A program made the translations under genes and the position numbers. Below the pieces are notes generated by a model. That model was not told the origin of the DNA. It made no database searches and saw nothing but the letters and a program-made list of their open reading frames with translations. 64,000 bases of DNA from Metopolophium dirhodum (Eukaryota > Arthropoda > Insecta > Hemiptera > Aphididae), in assembly GCF_019925205.1 (NCBI RefSeq), contig NC_083568.1, positions 10,910,393 to 10,974,392 of the forward strand, written 5' to 3'. Below, piece after piece: positions 1 through 12,691 of this stretch (positions within the stretch are counted from its first letter, which is position 1; the number at the start of each line of letters is the position of its first letter).

Positions 1-3000
1 CATGTACATTACTAGGGGGGCTGCTGGGAACGGTACTACTTGGGGATTGTTCACTGCTGCCAGAGCTTCCAGTATCACTTAATCCAGGTGGTGTTAAATT
101 TTGAGGCTTTCGTCTAAATATTAAAATAATTTTTAATAAAAAATATTATTTATGTACAACTAATATTAATAACAATTATTGTACGGTATTGAGATTAAAA
201 GAAAATAATTATTTCTCATTTTATTTTCAATAAATAGCTACTTTATATTATTAAAAATAAAAATAATAATTAAGTTTGATTGAGTATGTGACTGTGCATG
301 GAATATTTAGTACAAAATGTTTCAATATTCAGTATTGGATTGAGATTTTATTGCAATTAGAGAAGAAAAACAATTATGACATAATAAATAAATTATACAA
401 TTAAGTTTAAATATTCTCAAATATGCAAAAATGTTTTTCCTACAAACTCAGAAATGAACAAATCGTCCACAATTTTTACTCTAATAAGACTGCATACTCA
501 TTTACAATAATTTGTAACTACATATAAATCCGGTTTTTATACAACTATGAATTGTATTTTAAACATTGCTTTTTAATTTTTTAAATTGCTCCCTCACTTA
601 TATTGAATATTTATAGTATTATACTATAATGTAATACTTTTAATCATCTAAAATATAGAACGTACATTTTGTACTTTATTCAATCATATTTAGATATCTT
701 TGAATCAGTGCTATTATACTGCTATTATTGGTAAAATTTGTAAAATAAATAAGAATAAAATATTTGTATTTGTTAAATTTATAATAATAGTGAAATTATT
801 GTACATTAATTGTTTGCATTATTATTCAGAAATAAAAAAAATACATTAATATACAATGATTCTTACCGTTTTAATACAATATGATCCTGACTACTATAAA
901 ATGGCCAGTCTTCTTGAACTTCATTCCAAATATGCCTTAATAGATAGTATGCATTATCTTTTGCTTGTGCTACATGACTAAGAACTGACATTATTTGTGT
1001 TCTATCTTTATCTTTCAAACCATCTAAAAAAATGTAAAATTAGTAATTGAAATAAACAAGTTAAACACACTGACAATTTTAACAAACCTCTATTTAATAT
1101 ACTAATTAATTCTGGTTTCTTGTATGGCCTTAATGCTAAAAGATGAATAATTCTATCTCGTAATGGTTTTTTGCTAATATCTGATGCATGATTGGTTGGT
1201 AAAGGGATATGTGGGGGTATAGGTTTGGAAATTATAGGTTTTGGAACGTTATTTGTAATATTAACATTATTATAAGAATTATTATTATGACGGCTAGCTC
1301 TTATTTGGGCAGGATTTTTACGGATCTTGCGACTAAGAGCTGATTTGCTGTCGAGTTCAATTTCCCGTGTACTGTAAACAAAGAAACAAAATGTCTAATT
1401 ATAGTTATAATTTCTACTATACTGTTCAATTAAATTTAAGAAACATGCAATTTAAACATCTTTTATTGTCTATTTGTCTTTAATTATTGTTAGTAGAACC
1501 AAATCAAATTTTTATTCCTATTAATACTAATAATGAAATTCTAATTTTTAATTAATGTTTTTATATTACATTTTGGTTATTTTATTTATTATCTTATTAA
1601 AACAAATATTTCACATCCAAAAAATTCATTAATTAATACAATTAAAAGCGAAAAAGATAAAAATATATTTTAAAATAAATAGCAATTATACCATGATTTT
1701 TTATGTAGTTCTTCAACAGCAACCATTCTATGTCTAGTAGCTTCATATACATCATCGTTTGCAAGTACTCGTATATGTCTATTCAAGGTACCAACATATT
1801 CTAATGATCTACAAAATAAATAACACAGTCAATATTTTGGTCACTATCATAATATTATAATAGGCATGTATTTGATTTTTTATAAAATACCTAGAAGTAT
1901 TTTGACGAATACATTCAAAGCTACTTCGAGGAGCAGCAGCGTCTGTTGTATTGGATAAACTAAAGTCAAATGTATAATTTTTTGATATGCTCGGGACGCA
2001 TAATTGCTGAAATAATAAATATAAATATAAAATTAATTATATTATTTATATAAAATATAAATTAATTTAATAATTACTTAGTACAAAAATTAATACTTAC
2101 GCCTTCATTGCCTTTAAATTGTATTCTAGGTTTTGGAAGGTTTTCTGAGTTACCCTAAAAAATAAATATGCATGTATAAATATAAATTACATTTAAGATT
2201 TAATTATAGACACATTTAATTAAATTATCATATCGGAATTCTATATTTGTTATCCAAATATCGAATGGATTAGACATAAACGTGGGTTTAAGTTGGGTAA
2301 TAAATTAAAATAACTAAGAAATAAGAACTTAAAGAAGTTCATATTTTTTTTTAATGTTCAGAGGAATGATAATATACTAAAATTTTATGCCATACAAAAC
2401 AAGTATAACTGATTATTATTTTTTACTAAATCATGGTTTAAGCATGGTTTAATAAAAAAAAAAAAATCATGAACTGCAGGGTTGTAGATAGTAGATTTCT
2501 ATATCTTATCTTGTTTATTGTTATAAGTTATAAGTTTATAACAATAGTAAACAACTAGGAAATGATAAACCTAATAACTATTGAGCAATATTGATAATTA
2601 AAATCATAACAATAAATAAATCTTTAAATACAGGTATGTGTACAATGCACATATTATACCATTTAAGTATTGTAAATTGTTAGAAAGATTAAAAAATATT
2701 AAAATCACCTATAATTAATTTTTATTTTAATAAATAAATTTTCACTAGTTAAAACTACTTTATACAGTAAAAATGTATTATGTTCTTATTTACTTGTATC
2801 TTTAACTTAAATATCTCGTGTTAAACATGAATTTCGAACATGTTACCTTATTTAATATATAGTGTAGATGACGCGCGAAACTATAATTATATTTTTGTTT
2901 ATTTATAACATAACAAACCGAGGAATGTTTTAGTATTATTTTCTCGATGCCCGCAGTTAATAATATATTATGTTTAGTTTATCTATATAAATATTTAATA

Positions 3001-6000
3001 CTTATTCATTGCGTTTACCTATCCATTATAATATTATGTTATATTACTTTTTAAAATTATTTTTATTTTTTGGGTTAAATGTCCAATACCAACCCTACGG
3101 TATCTGTTCGTTTTCATCGTGTTTTAAAATAACATTATGTCTGCATTAGACAAGGGGACACGTAATTTGTTGCGAATAAAATATTGTTAAATGTTTGACA
3201 TGTTAATAAATGTATTAATAATAATAATAATGGATGTCAAATTGTTATTGGTAGGTCATTCTCAGGCTTCACACAGGTAGCTCTGTGAGAGAGCTGGCCT
3301 ATTGACGTGTATGACCCAAATACCAAACTCTTAGTCTGTAACAGCAGCAATAGTATATAATATATATATATAAATATATAAAAAATAGTATGGCAGCAGG
3401 TAGTAGCGAAACTTTCACTTTTTGTCATACAATTGGTCCTGACCTTGTCCTCAACGTAGACAAATATTTAAGCCTTGCCTTGTGTATTAATTGTATTTAT
3501 TCGAGTTATGCCATTTTAGAGTAACCAATAATAATAATAATAGAGCATTAATAATCAATAGCTATTACGGAGGCAGACGGCAGTGATAGATTTTTGAGAA
3601 ATTCACGTAAAAGCGATCGTAGAATTGAGAACGGAAATAATGAACAAATATACCTACCTACTATAATCTAATTACAAATATACGAAATCCAACTCAATAT
3701 TAAATTAAAACTGTAATTTTATATATATTATATTTTTTCTTCGCAAAGTAGCAAACGTCAGTCAAAAACCTTGAAAAGGTATTATAATGTTTAAGTCATA
3801 TTAATTATAGGTTGCCTTTTAGGAAAAAAAAACAACGATACACTTCGCCAAACTTTGTTAAAAAAAACTCGACACGGTTAGACGCGTTGTAGATTCGTGA
3901 AAATAATATTTGAACGCGTATTTATTATTATTATTATTAGAGTACGTACACATTTTTATTTGTTGCGTATTACTAATGTTTCACGTGAAAAAGCAGGTGA
4001 AAGTACGAGTGCTAAAGACGAAAGGATAATTATGTTACATACATTTACAATAATTCTGTTTTACAGCCAGTTAAAACCAGTTTTGCTAAACAATCATTAC
4101 AGTACGAAGAATACAAAATAAGTTCTTATCATAAAGTTTTAGCCCAGATATTAATTTTTTTTTTCGGATACCTACCTTGAAATTAAATAATCATTTACCG
4201 AATAATGGCGAGGACTGTTATTCGACAGGTGAAAAATTAATAGAAAATGCTTTAAAACTATAATATTTAATAATATTCAAAATAAAACGATTTTCAGTTA
4301 CTTAAGTAGGTACCTATCTAAAAATGCCATGATTAAAAGGAAATTATGCATACTTAATTATATAACATGGGTACAATTTCTATAAATTTTGTTTTATCAG
4401 TATTACCCCCGGTATTACCAAAGTGATAAGAAACCAAAATCAGGAAAAAATTATAAGTAATTCGTTATTTAAGTTCTACTGAATCTGAAGTGACGAACTT
4501 TTGAAACAGTACATGTAAATGAAACTATTAATCAATTACAACCACGATCCAGAGAAACAAAAAACAGTTTTCAATGGGCTTCAATGATATTTTCACTTGA
4601 TCTTAATTTCGTAGATTTCATACGTTTACAAAAACCAAATTAATTAGTTGTTTATATGTTGACCTTCATTTTATTTCGTCAACATTGTCGATAAGCCAGC
4701 TGACATTGTACGGGAAAAAATAAGTACAAACGTAATTCACCAATGCCACTGAGTTCTATGCACTTAACAATTATTTTTCGGTTTTCAAAAAGCAATCTAT
4801 TCAGATAGGTAGATATTTCATAATAATAAATATCAACTATGTAGCACACAAAAAATTCAAATATTAAGAAAAATAACAAATAAACTAAAATTATTCAGTT
4901 CCCTTTTATTTGAATAGTTAACTACTGTTTACGACAATAGTAATAAATATTATTAAACAATAACAATGATATAGTTAATATGTTTTATGAGTTATGACAC
5001 ATCAGCTGATGAAGGTAATAAACAGCTAATCTATTACACATAATAATCATAGAATAATAAACTAATGTTTTGCTATTTTCGATGGATTCAATGTTTCATT
5101 TTGCATATGAATAGAATAATATAATAAATATTATTCACACCTATTTACTCATAAGCCTAGGTTGAAAGTTTGAAAACAGATATCGATAATTAATAGTATC
5201 GTAAATGTATCGGAAGTGATGCAAATGGTACCCATATATATTATAAATTTATAAAACCTAAAAAAATTGTATTTCACAAAAACAATTTTATACGAAAATT
5301 AAAAAAGCTTTTAACCGGCTATTCCCCGCTGCTTTAAATTGATATATTTTAAACATTGTTGCCAAATCGTAATTGAAGAGATAAAAACGAGTTTAGGAAA
5401 CAGAATGAAAATGGTTAGGTTAATTTAATAGACGAAAAAAATTAATTTTTATAACGGAATTGTTCATTTATAAATAATATTCAAGGACAATGAAGTTTAT
5501 GTGTGTGTTTAAATTACGTACCAATCTTTCTACAAAAAGTCAAATATATTTTATGCATAAATATTAAATATCATAACTCGATCCAATATGAGTAGAATAT
5601 AATAAATAATGATTAATATAATAAGACTATAATGGGTACCTAATGTATAATGCCTATAAACTATAACCTACTTAGAAAACGTACTTAATTTCCATATTAT
5701 TATAAAATAATATATTATGATAACATTTTATAGTCCAGCATTTCTATTAATAGTTTTTTCTGGTGTTTTTAAATTATTTTATCCAATTTTAATATTTTAT
5801 AATAATAAATTTATTAAGAACAAATAAAAACAAGTTGTAACTTTTTCTCAGAAACTAATATATTATTTGGGTGTACCTACTTATTATAAAGGTGTAGTTG
5901 TTTTGGAAAATGTAGATGCATTTTAGATGAAAATTTAACGAATTCTATCTAAGTGAAAGTAGCCTACCCAACATTTTTACTAATGATTTGTTTTAATTTT

Positions 6001-9000
6001 AATATAATTCATGACAAACATAATAATTAATTTTTGGAAAATATTAATATCTTAATATTAAACAATCACATTATTACTGGCATTTTAGGTTTAGTATAGT
6101 AGACTTAGAAAGAAGCTGATAGACCACTTCAATCATCTTGTTTAACATTTAAATTCTAATAAATAATAATGTTCTGTTTTAATAGTTATTACAAATATAA
6201 AATATGTATTCTGTTAAATAATAATATGCAATAATTAATTGAAGAGTATACTTCCCAGAGTAGGTTGTTCGTTGCTGTTTAAAATTAACACTCATAAGAT
6301 AATTTAAAATACCTACTATTATATTTTTTAATGAAAAAAAATATTGAATTACCTAAATAGGATAGGCAGATGATATAAGTACTTAAATGTTTCAGGAGGT
6401 TTCTGTAAAGTAATATCACCACTATCACACTGGTATTTACGAAGCCTTTGAACTCAAACTTGAATTCATAATACCCATAAGAAAACCATTATAAATATAT
6501 GACTAATCCCAAAAAGTCTTAATAGTTATGATGTAAAACCTGGTGGCTAAATTGAAAATATTAATGAAAAAATTAACCACCCCAAATTAATATTGTTCTT
6601 CAAAATTAACATGATACAATATTATTCTGGGTTTATATTGGGACTTCACGAGGGCTATAGAAAATATTTGATGACTAAAAATAAAATAGTTTTAAGTTTT
6701 ATATGATAAATACATTTATAGAAAATAACATTATTTGTCATCATTTAATAACACTGCAAAAATAAATTGAAAATAAAAGTTAAATAATTCAACTGAATAT
6801 TTTAAACGTACACATTATTTTGGGTGGCACTAAAAGAATTTTAAAAGGTAGTTTCTTCAATATGAAGTCCCAGTGGGGGACAGAGAGACCCCTTCACTCA
6901 GTTAGTTTATGTAATTTTATTTTTATTACTACCATCTAATTAGCTTATTGTTAATTTATGTAACAGATGGTCAATATAAGAAATTTGAGATGATAAAAAA
7001 AAAAGATGCTTTCTACTTTATTTAAACCTAGGTACTATTATATATAAATTTTAGATAAGCTGATACATTTTAAACTGTAAAATCATTAATCAATTTAATA
7101 GGAAAGAAAAATAATATTTTATAAATGTCTAAAATAATATAGGCAAGTACAGGAGACAGACAGCGAGACATATTGTATGAAAGCCAGTAATCAGAATTCT
7201 ACTATGATAAATTATATAACAATAGGTACCTAATTAAATAAATAATTTAGTTACAAAAATACCAAATAAGTATATAGCTATTAAAATATTATTAACAAAT
7301 TGTCATAAAACTAAATTATAAATACTTAATATGTTCAGTGTACATCTATTAATAGAATTAAAACACTTTGTACCAACATGATTACTTTAAGTGGTACTCC
7401 TCACTGTTATAATATCCCACTAAACAATTTATTTAAAAAATAGTTAAAATACAATAGCTTATACCTACATAAGATCAGTTGCGTAAGCAGTGAGGTTCAA
7501 GATTAACTAAACCCAAACCATAGTTTGCAAATATTGATTGTAATAAAATATCTCAGTTTTAAAAAAATATATCAAGTACCCACACATCCTCACCCTAAAA
7601 CTATAATTTACCTCATTTTATATTATACATAGAAGCAAATATATTTTTTATTTACACAATTTATACAATAAGAGAATAATAACAACATTTGATTTTAAAA
7701 TAATTTTTACCGACCATAAGCAATTCATACAAATTTTACCATTTGTATAATTGATACACACTATATGATATGATATATTACTGTTTTTTTGAGAGCTATC
7801 AATTATTAGATTAGAATTGATTAAATTAATTAGTCATCATACCGTTTTAATTTGATTTTTTTGTGAATGAGATGATAGCAGATGGAAAACAAATACATTG
7901 CATACATTGCATTTTTTTTTTTTTTAATTTTCTATTTAATAGTCAATTTTAATATTTTTGAAGTGGTTTTGATTGAATTTTCACAAATAACAATTTCTTA
8001 ACTTTTTAAGTTTATGTTTACAGATGTAGGTACATATTTCAAATTCAAGAAAGTATAATTCAATATATTTTGTATACCTAATATAAAATAATATTACACT
8101 ACTGAGATAGATTAATGTAACTACTTTTTCAGCACCTATTATTAAATAGGTACTTAGGTAATGATTACGTATATGTGTATTTTTATTTGACTACACTACC
8201 TAGTTAATAAGTACTCATATAGAAAATAGTTATTGTAATTACCTCTAGGTACCAACAATAAATAATAATGTGAAAGATTTAGTATACTCTACTAAAGGAA
8301 ATCTAGTTTTATCTAGGTACAATCCAAAAGTATATATATTTGAGAATTTGTGCATAAAGATATCTCAAGGAATATCTTTTTTCAAGAATTTGCAACATTT
8401 GATAAGGGGGGTGTAGTACTGATGTTGAATGCTTTTAATTATGTACCATATAAATTACATTTCATAAAAATAGGTAATATTATTAAAAATAACCTATCTA
8501 CTAGACTATTGAAACAATTTATTTCTATAATTAAAACCAAGTACTTTTATTCAAACATTAAAAATAATTCATACACCTAGTGATGATTGTAAAATGTTTA
8601 TTACATAATTATTTGAGAAGGTCAGAAGGTAGCACAAAGAATCTTATTCAAACCAAAAAAGCAACAATTATATTCTTAGATAAATTATGCTTTAAATCTT
8701 TCTATTAGCAAACATTTTGCAAACTCAATCAACAAAGTTTTTTTAGGCATAAAAGTATAAATGTATTGAACTGCCTAGATTTTTTTCTGTTAAGAACTAA
8801 CAATGACAGGGGAACTGTTTTCACTCTGGTTTACTCAATTGTTTCACTTTAGGTATTGAACTACCCAATTAGGTACTAATATTAATATAATACAAATTAA
8901 GATTCACTTAAAATTATAAACCAGAAGAACTTTAAGCCGTAAAATGATTTAAGAGGTACTGTGTTGCAATATTTTACACAGATATCCAGGAAATGCGCCT

Positions 9001-10202
9001 ACTTATCTGTGACTTATTTTTAATTGCCTAATATTATTAACACTAGAAATGGTATAAGTTTAAAAATGTACTAGTACCTACTTTAGTTGGATGAGCTAGT
9101 AAAATTGTAGTGATTTTAAAAATATGTTAGTACCTATGCTATGCAACTTGGTAGGTAGTAATTTGCTTGTATCTATAATATAGGTATTAATAAATTTTTA
9201 TTAAATATTTAGTTACAATAATTAATTTTATTTCAATTAAAATTATTGAAAAACAAGTATCAATTCTAACCAAAATGCAGACCTAATTAAATGTGTTGCA
9301 TCAACAAGATTAAATAAAAATACCTAATCCAAATTTATTTCTAGAACTTCAATATCAATAGATAAAAAATTGAAAATAGTGACTATTTGTAGGTACCTAC
9401 ACTATGCCACAAAAATTAGTAGGTATATATAAATGTTGTTCTAGTAAGGATGCTACAACAGCGGACAGCAGATTTGAGTGATACAAGTTTACAACATCAA
9501 TATGTGGACAATATTGAAAGCCAGCTGTTTGAAACAATGAGATACATCTAAGTTCAGAAATAATGGACAGACATTGGCCCAATGTTTTAATTAATAGATT
9601 GTTGGACACATTATCTAGCCAAACTTCGAAGATTGTAAAAATGAACTTAGACAGTGAACAATGAAGAAGTGCAAGGTGTGTGCTGGTGTCTGAAATCGAT
9701 TTAAAAGTCGAGCAGACGGAGGTCGATTAAAATTGAAGACCTAGTAATGGATGTCGAAAAATCGGGACCTAGGAGGAAGGTACCTAACCTACTCGGAGCA
9801 AGTGGTGCGAGTTGGTATTCTGGGAGGCTGGTCCAAAAAATCGGAGAACCGACGTCGAGTGGATGTGCGGACGTGGCCGGAGGGAAACGAGTCGCGCGGG
9901 ACGAGCGCAAGAGAAATCGCGTAGGCGATGACCGAGAAGACGTAGGGGCACCACAAGCGACGAGAACAAATGATCGCCAAGTGAAAAGATGTTCGCGGAG
10001 CTCGCGAAAAGGTCGGTAAGTACTTAGGTCTTGTTCTTACCTGTTGACAGCACCGCAGGTAATCCTCGACGGCCTTCAGACAGGAATCGGTCAACTTGAC
10101 GAAGAACAGCGTTTTGTTCTTGCCCGTCCTCTGCTTGGGCATGAGGCCATTGTTCTGGTTCGACGACAGACTGTATTGCACCCCGGCGGTCAAAGCGGAC
10201 AT
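1..10202 (-). CDS. ELL: RNA polymerase II elongation factor ELL, 5' seven exons (3' end outside window)
   Basis: ELL suppresses Pol II pausing as a subunit of super/little elongation complexes in the nucleus (family knowledge; Drosophila Su(Tpl)). Exons by splice sites and phase: 10202-10041, 2154-2101, 2006-1891, 1808-1692, 1371-1088, 1023-867, 113-1 (continues beyond position 1). Joined, they read open for 334 residues. Residues about 34-48 contain VKLTDSCLKAVEDYL, the N-terminal ELL signature. Exon 2 gives PRIQFKGNEG and exon 3 ends in SFECIRQNTS, both matching the ELL N-terminal domain. Residues about 217-244 hold LRDRIIHLLALRPYKKPEL, the most conserved ELL block. The last visible exon is Ser/Pro-rich, as in the ELL linker. 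The C-terminal occludin/ELL domain would lie left of the window. The start at 10202 is the first ATG giving the expected N terminus. Identification is by recognised motifs and is strong. Confidence 0.93.
2155..10040 (-). other. ELL intron 1 (7.9 kb)
   Basis: Donor GTAAGA follows CAACAG at 10041; the acceptor TTTTAG precedes GGTAACTCA at 2154. The interior is AT-rich with many TAGGTACCTA-like words. Short open frames at 3897-4121 and 8350-8580 have no recognisable domain and I do not call them genes. A somewhat more GC-rich patch at about 3240-3320 is unexplained. The end nearest exon 1 (9700-10040) is clearly GC-richer than the rest, as expected downstream of an insect promoter. Confidence 0.8.
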
Positions 10203-10700
10203 CGCGGCCGATCTGTCGTGGCGACTGGCGACTGTTTGCGGGCGCGTTCACGGTACGCGGTCGGCGTCGTCACGTCGTGTAGTCGTCGTCGATAGAGAGA
10301 GGAAAATGATTTCTTCTCGGAAAAAAATTTTTTAATTTTTATTATTATTATTATTATTATTACTATTACTATGATTATTATTATTATTACATCTACAAAC
10401 GAATCATAATCGCACCAGCGACGGTCGCGGACATGTACGCATAGGGAAAAGATTACGAGACTAGTAGACTACTATTATATTAATACGAGTTGTATTACAC
10501 TACTTCGATAGCTGCTGGTGGTAATGGTGCGAGATACCAGGTGCACACGGGACCGCCGTGCTGATACGCATACACCTGGGCCTCCCGCAGTAGTAGTGAC
10601 GTCACGGACGTACGATGTCTATGACTGTGCGACGGCCGCCGATTGCTCCATAGGGCATTGACGACGTCGCGCAACATAGATCAGTGCCAAGCAGCTGCTT
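10203..10700 (-). promoter_or_regulatory. Probable ELL promoter and 5' UTR, CpG-rich
   Basis: Base composition changes sharply here: CG dinucleotides are frequent between about 9700 and 10700, in contrast to the AT-rich surroundings. The stretch just upstream of the ELL ATG (10203-10330) is the likely 5' UTR. A perfect CRE palindrome TGACGTCA lies at 10597-10604. An ATT microsatellite (about 10339-10390) separates the two GC-rich blocks. No TATA box is evident near the expected start, so the transcription start is not placed. Confidence 0.5.
10339..10390. repeat. (ATT)n microsatellite
   Basis: An almost uninterrupted run of ATT/TTA triplets with two interruptions (ACT, ATG), just upstream of the ELL 5' UTR. 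Confidence 0.85.
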
Positions 10701-12690
10701 GCATTGGCGCAACACCGTTTTTTGTGATTACCTTCCGCTGCCGCCACTGGTCCTACCGTCGATTACTGCCACATTGCCACTACGTCTGACTACTACTAGT
10801 ACTAAAGTACTAAACATAATATTTCACTAATACCTACGTCGAAGACCGCCAACGTCCGGTGTTTCGATTGTAAATAGCAGGGCCTAAAGTTAAGATATTT
10901 TTCTACTGCACACCTAATTCTTCACAAAAATATTTTAAAATAATGAACATAGACCTAGTAGTGCACATGCCACATATAACTTCATTGCATAATTGTTTTT
11001 GCTATTTTTTAATAATTAGGTAGTTATAACAAATTAACAAATACAATCTAAGACAATCTTCTATAAAAGTCCTTGATACTTATGGCTATAACCATATAGC
11101 TATATGACTAAACATTTATAAAAACAGCAGGATGGGATTATGCAAATTACAAATCAAAAACATTTAACCCTTGATCACAAAAATCCTAAATTTAAGTAGG
11201 TACTAGTACACATTCTTTTTATTTATTTGTTTTAGAAGTATTATAGTGGTCCTGTATATAAATCAAAACGATTATACAATTTTTTCTTTCCTTATAATAG
11301 ACAATAGCATACAGTATACCAACACCATAAATGCAATAGGCATCGTTAAGTCAACAGCAAAAATGGTAAATGTCCTGCTGCTTGATTAGGTTTCAAACTT
11401 CAAGTTACAACTATCCATTTCCTAATTCCTGTTGGAGCAATCAGCAAGGCCCGATAAACTTGTTCTGCGTGATACTACTCATGTGACACACGTGCAATAA
11501 AAATCGGTATGCGCCTAGATTGTAGGTCGTGTTGCTGTTCAAGAGCTCCCTTTAGGCTTCAACTCGTCAAAATGTTACTAGTAAATCGGGCCCGGTAAAA
11601 AACAATAAAAACCAAAAACGGTTTACTGAGGAGTGAGGACCGTAGATGTATATAAAAGTGGTTTTTAAACTGGGTGCCGGGGTCTTATGAAAAATGTCAA
11701 AATGTTTACTATTCGACCAAGAACAAAATGATAAATATATAATTGATAAAAATATCATTAAGCACACATTTCTAATTAAATGTATATAGTTATAATTCAA
11801 AAAATTTTGTTCATCTACTTTTTTTAGTGCAAAAAATAAAAAAGGTCAGTGTGCCATGACAATTTTTTGAAGAGCACGGTGTTCCATGATTAATAAAAGT
11901 TTGAAAACCACTGGTATACCTATAGTATGAAAATGAAATGGAATCGTTTCTTTCTTTATTTAAATTTCTTGCCCTTAACGTGCGGTGGGGTGATCAGCCG
12001 GTGGTGGCGACCAGGTGTTTGAGCTGGGAGCTGCACGTTTACGTAATAATATACAGGGGTGAGCATTATTATTTTACTCCGTATACGGTATAGGTACCCC
12101 ATGAATCCCCCAAAATAATCATAGAATAATAGCTGTACATATAACCGTCGTTATATATTACACATGGGCGATGGCAATATACTACATATATATGGTATTA
12201 TACGCCACATAAAGCAGGGCTTAAGAATCCCAAAAACAAAATATTAGACATAAACGCAATAAACATATTATACATACCAGCTACCACACAGTGATTCGCC
12301 AAGACGAGTGATATACACCTTTTTCAACAATAATGCACTTATTCAAAATCTGAATTTTGTAATTCCCAAATAATACTTATATACCTACTAAAATACCATA
12401 TTTTTAAATTCTTGATTTTTTTTGCAAACACAAACTTTTGTATTTCAGATTATAGAACCATCCCTTTTCGACTGTAAATTATTTACCGGAAACGAGTTGT
12501 GTTTGAGTTACTTATTTAACTTTATGTAACTCGTTGTTGTTGAATTGATTCCCGGACTAAGAGCTAGGTATACATAATATATGTACGAGTTGATTCCCCT
12601 ATTGTTGTATATCAGTAATATGATAAATGTAGGTATATGACAATATACAAATAATAACACAAATAATAGAACATATAAAATATATATAAA
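10700..12690. other. No gene recognised; intergenic
   Basis: Mostly AT-rich sequence. Two islands of more balanced composition (about 11380-11650 and 11985-12050) look like decayed transposon pieces, but no coding motif, terminal repeat or target duplication was found in either. Confidence 0.5.
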
Positions 12691-12691
12691 C

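Noticed and set aside
3897..4121. 74-aa plus frame in ELL intron 1
   Set aside because: No signal peptide followed by a plausible exon, no known domain, no nearby promoter signals; length is expected by chance.
9747..10019. 90-aa plus-strand frame antisense to ELL intron 1
   Set aside because: It lies in GC-rich promoter-side sequence where all frames are long; no domain, and an overlapping frame on the minus strand is equally long.
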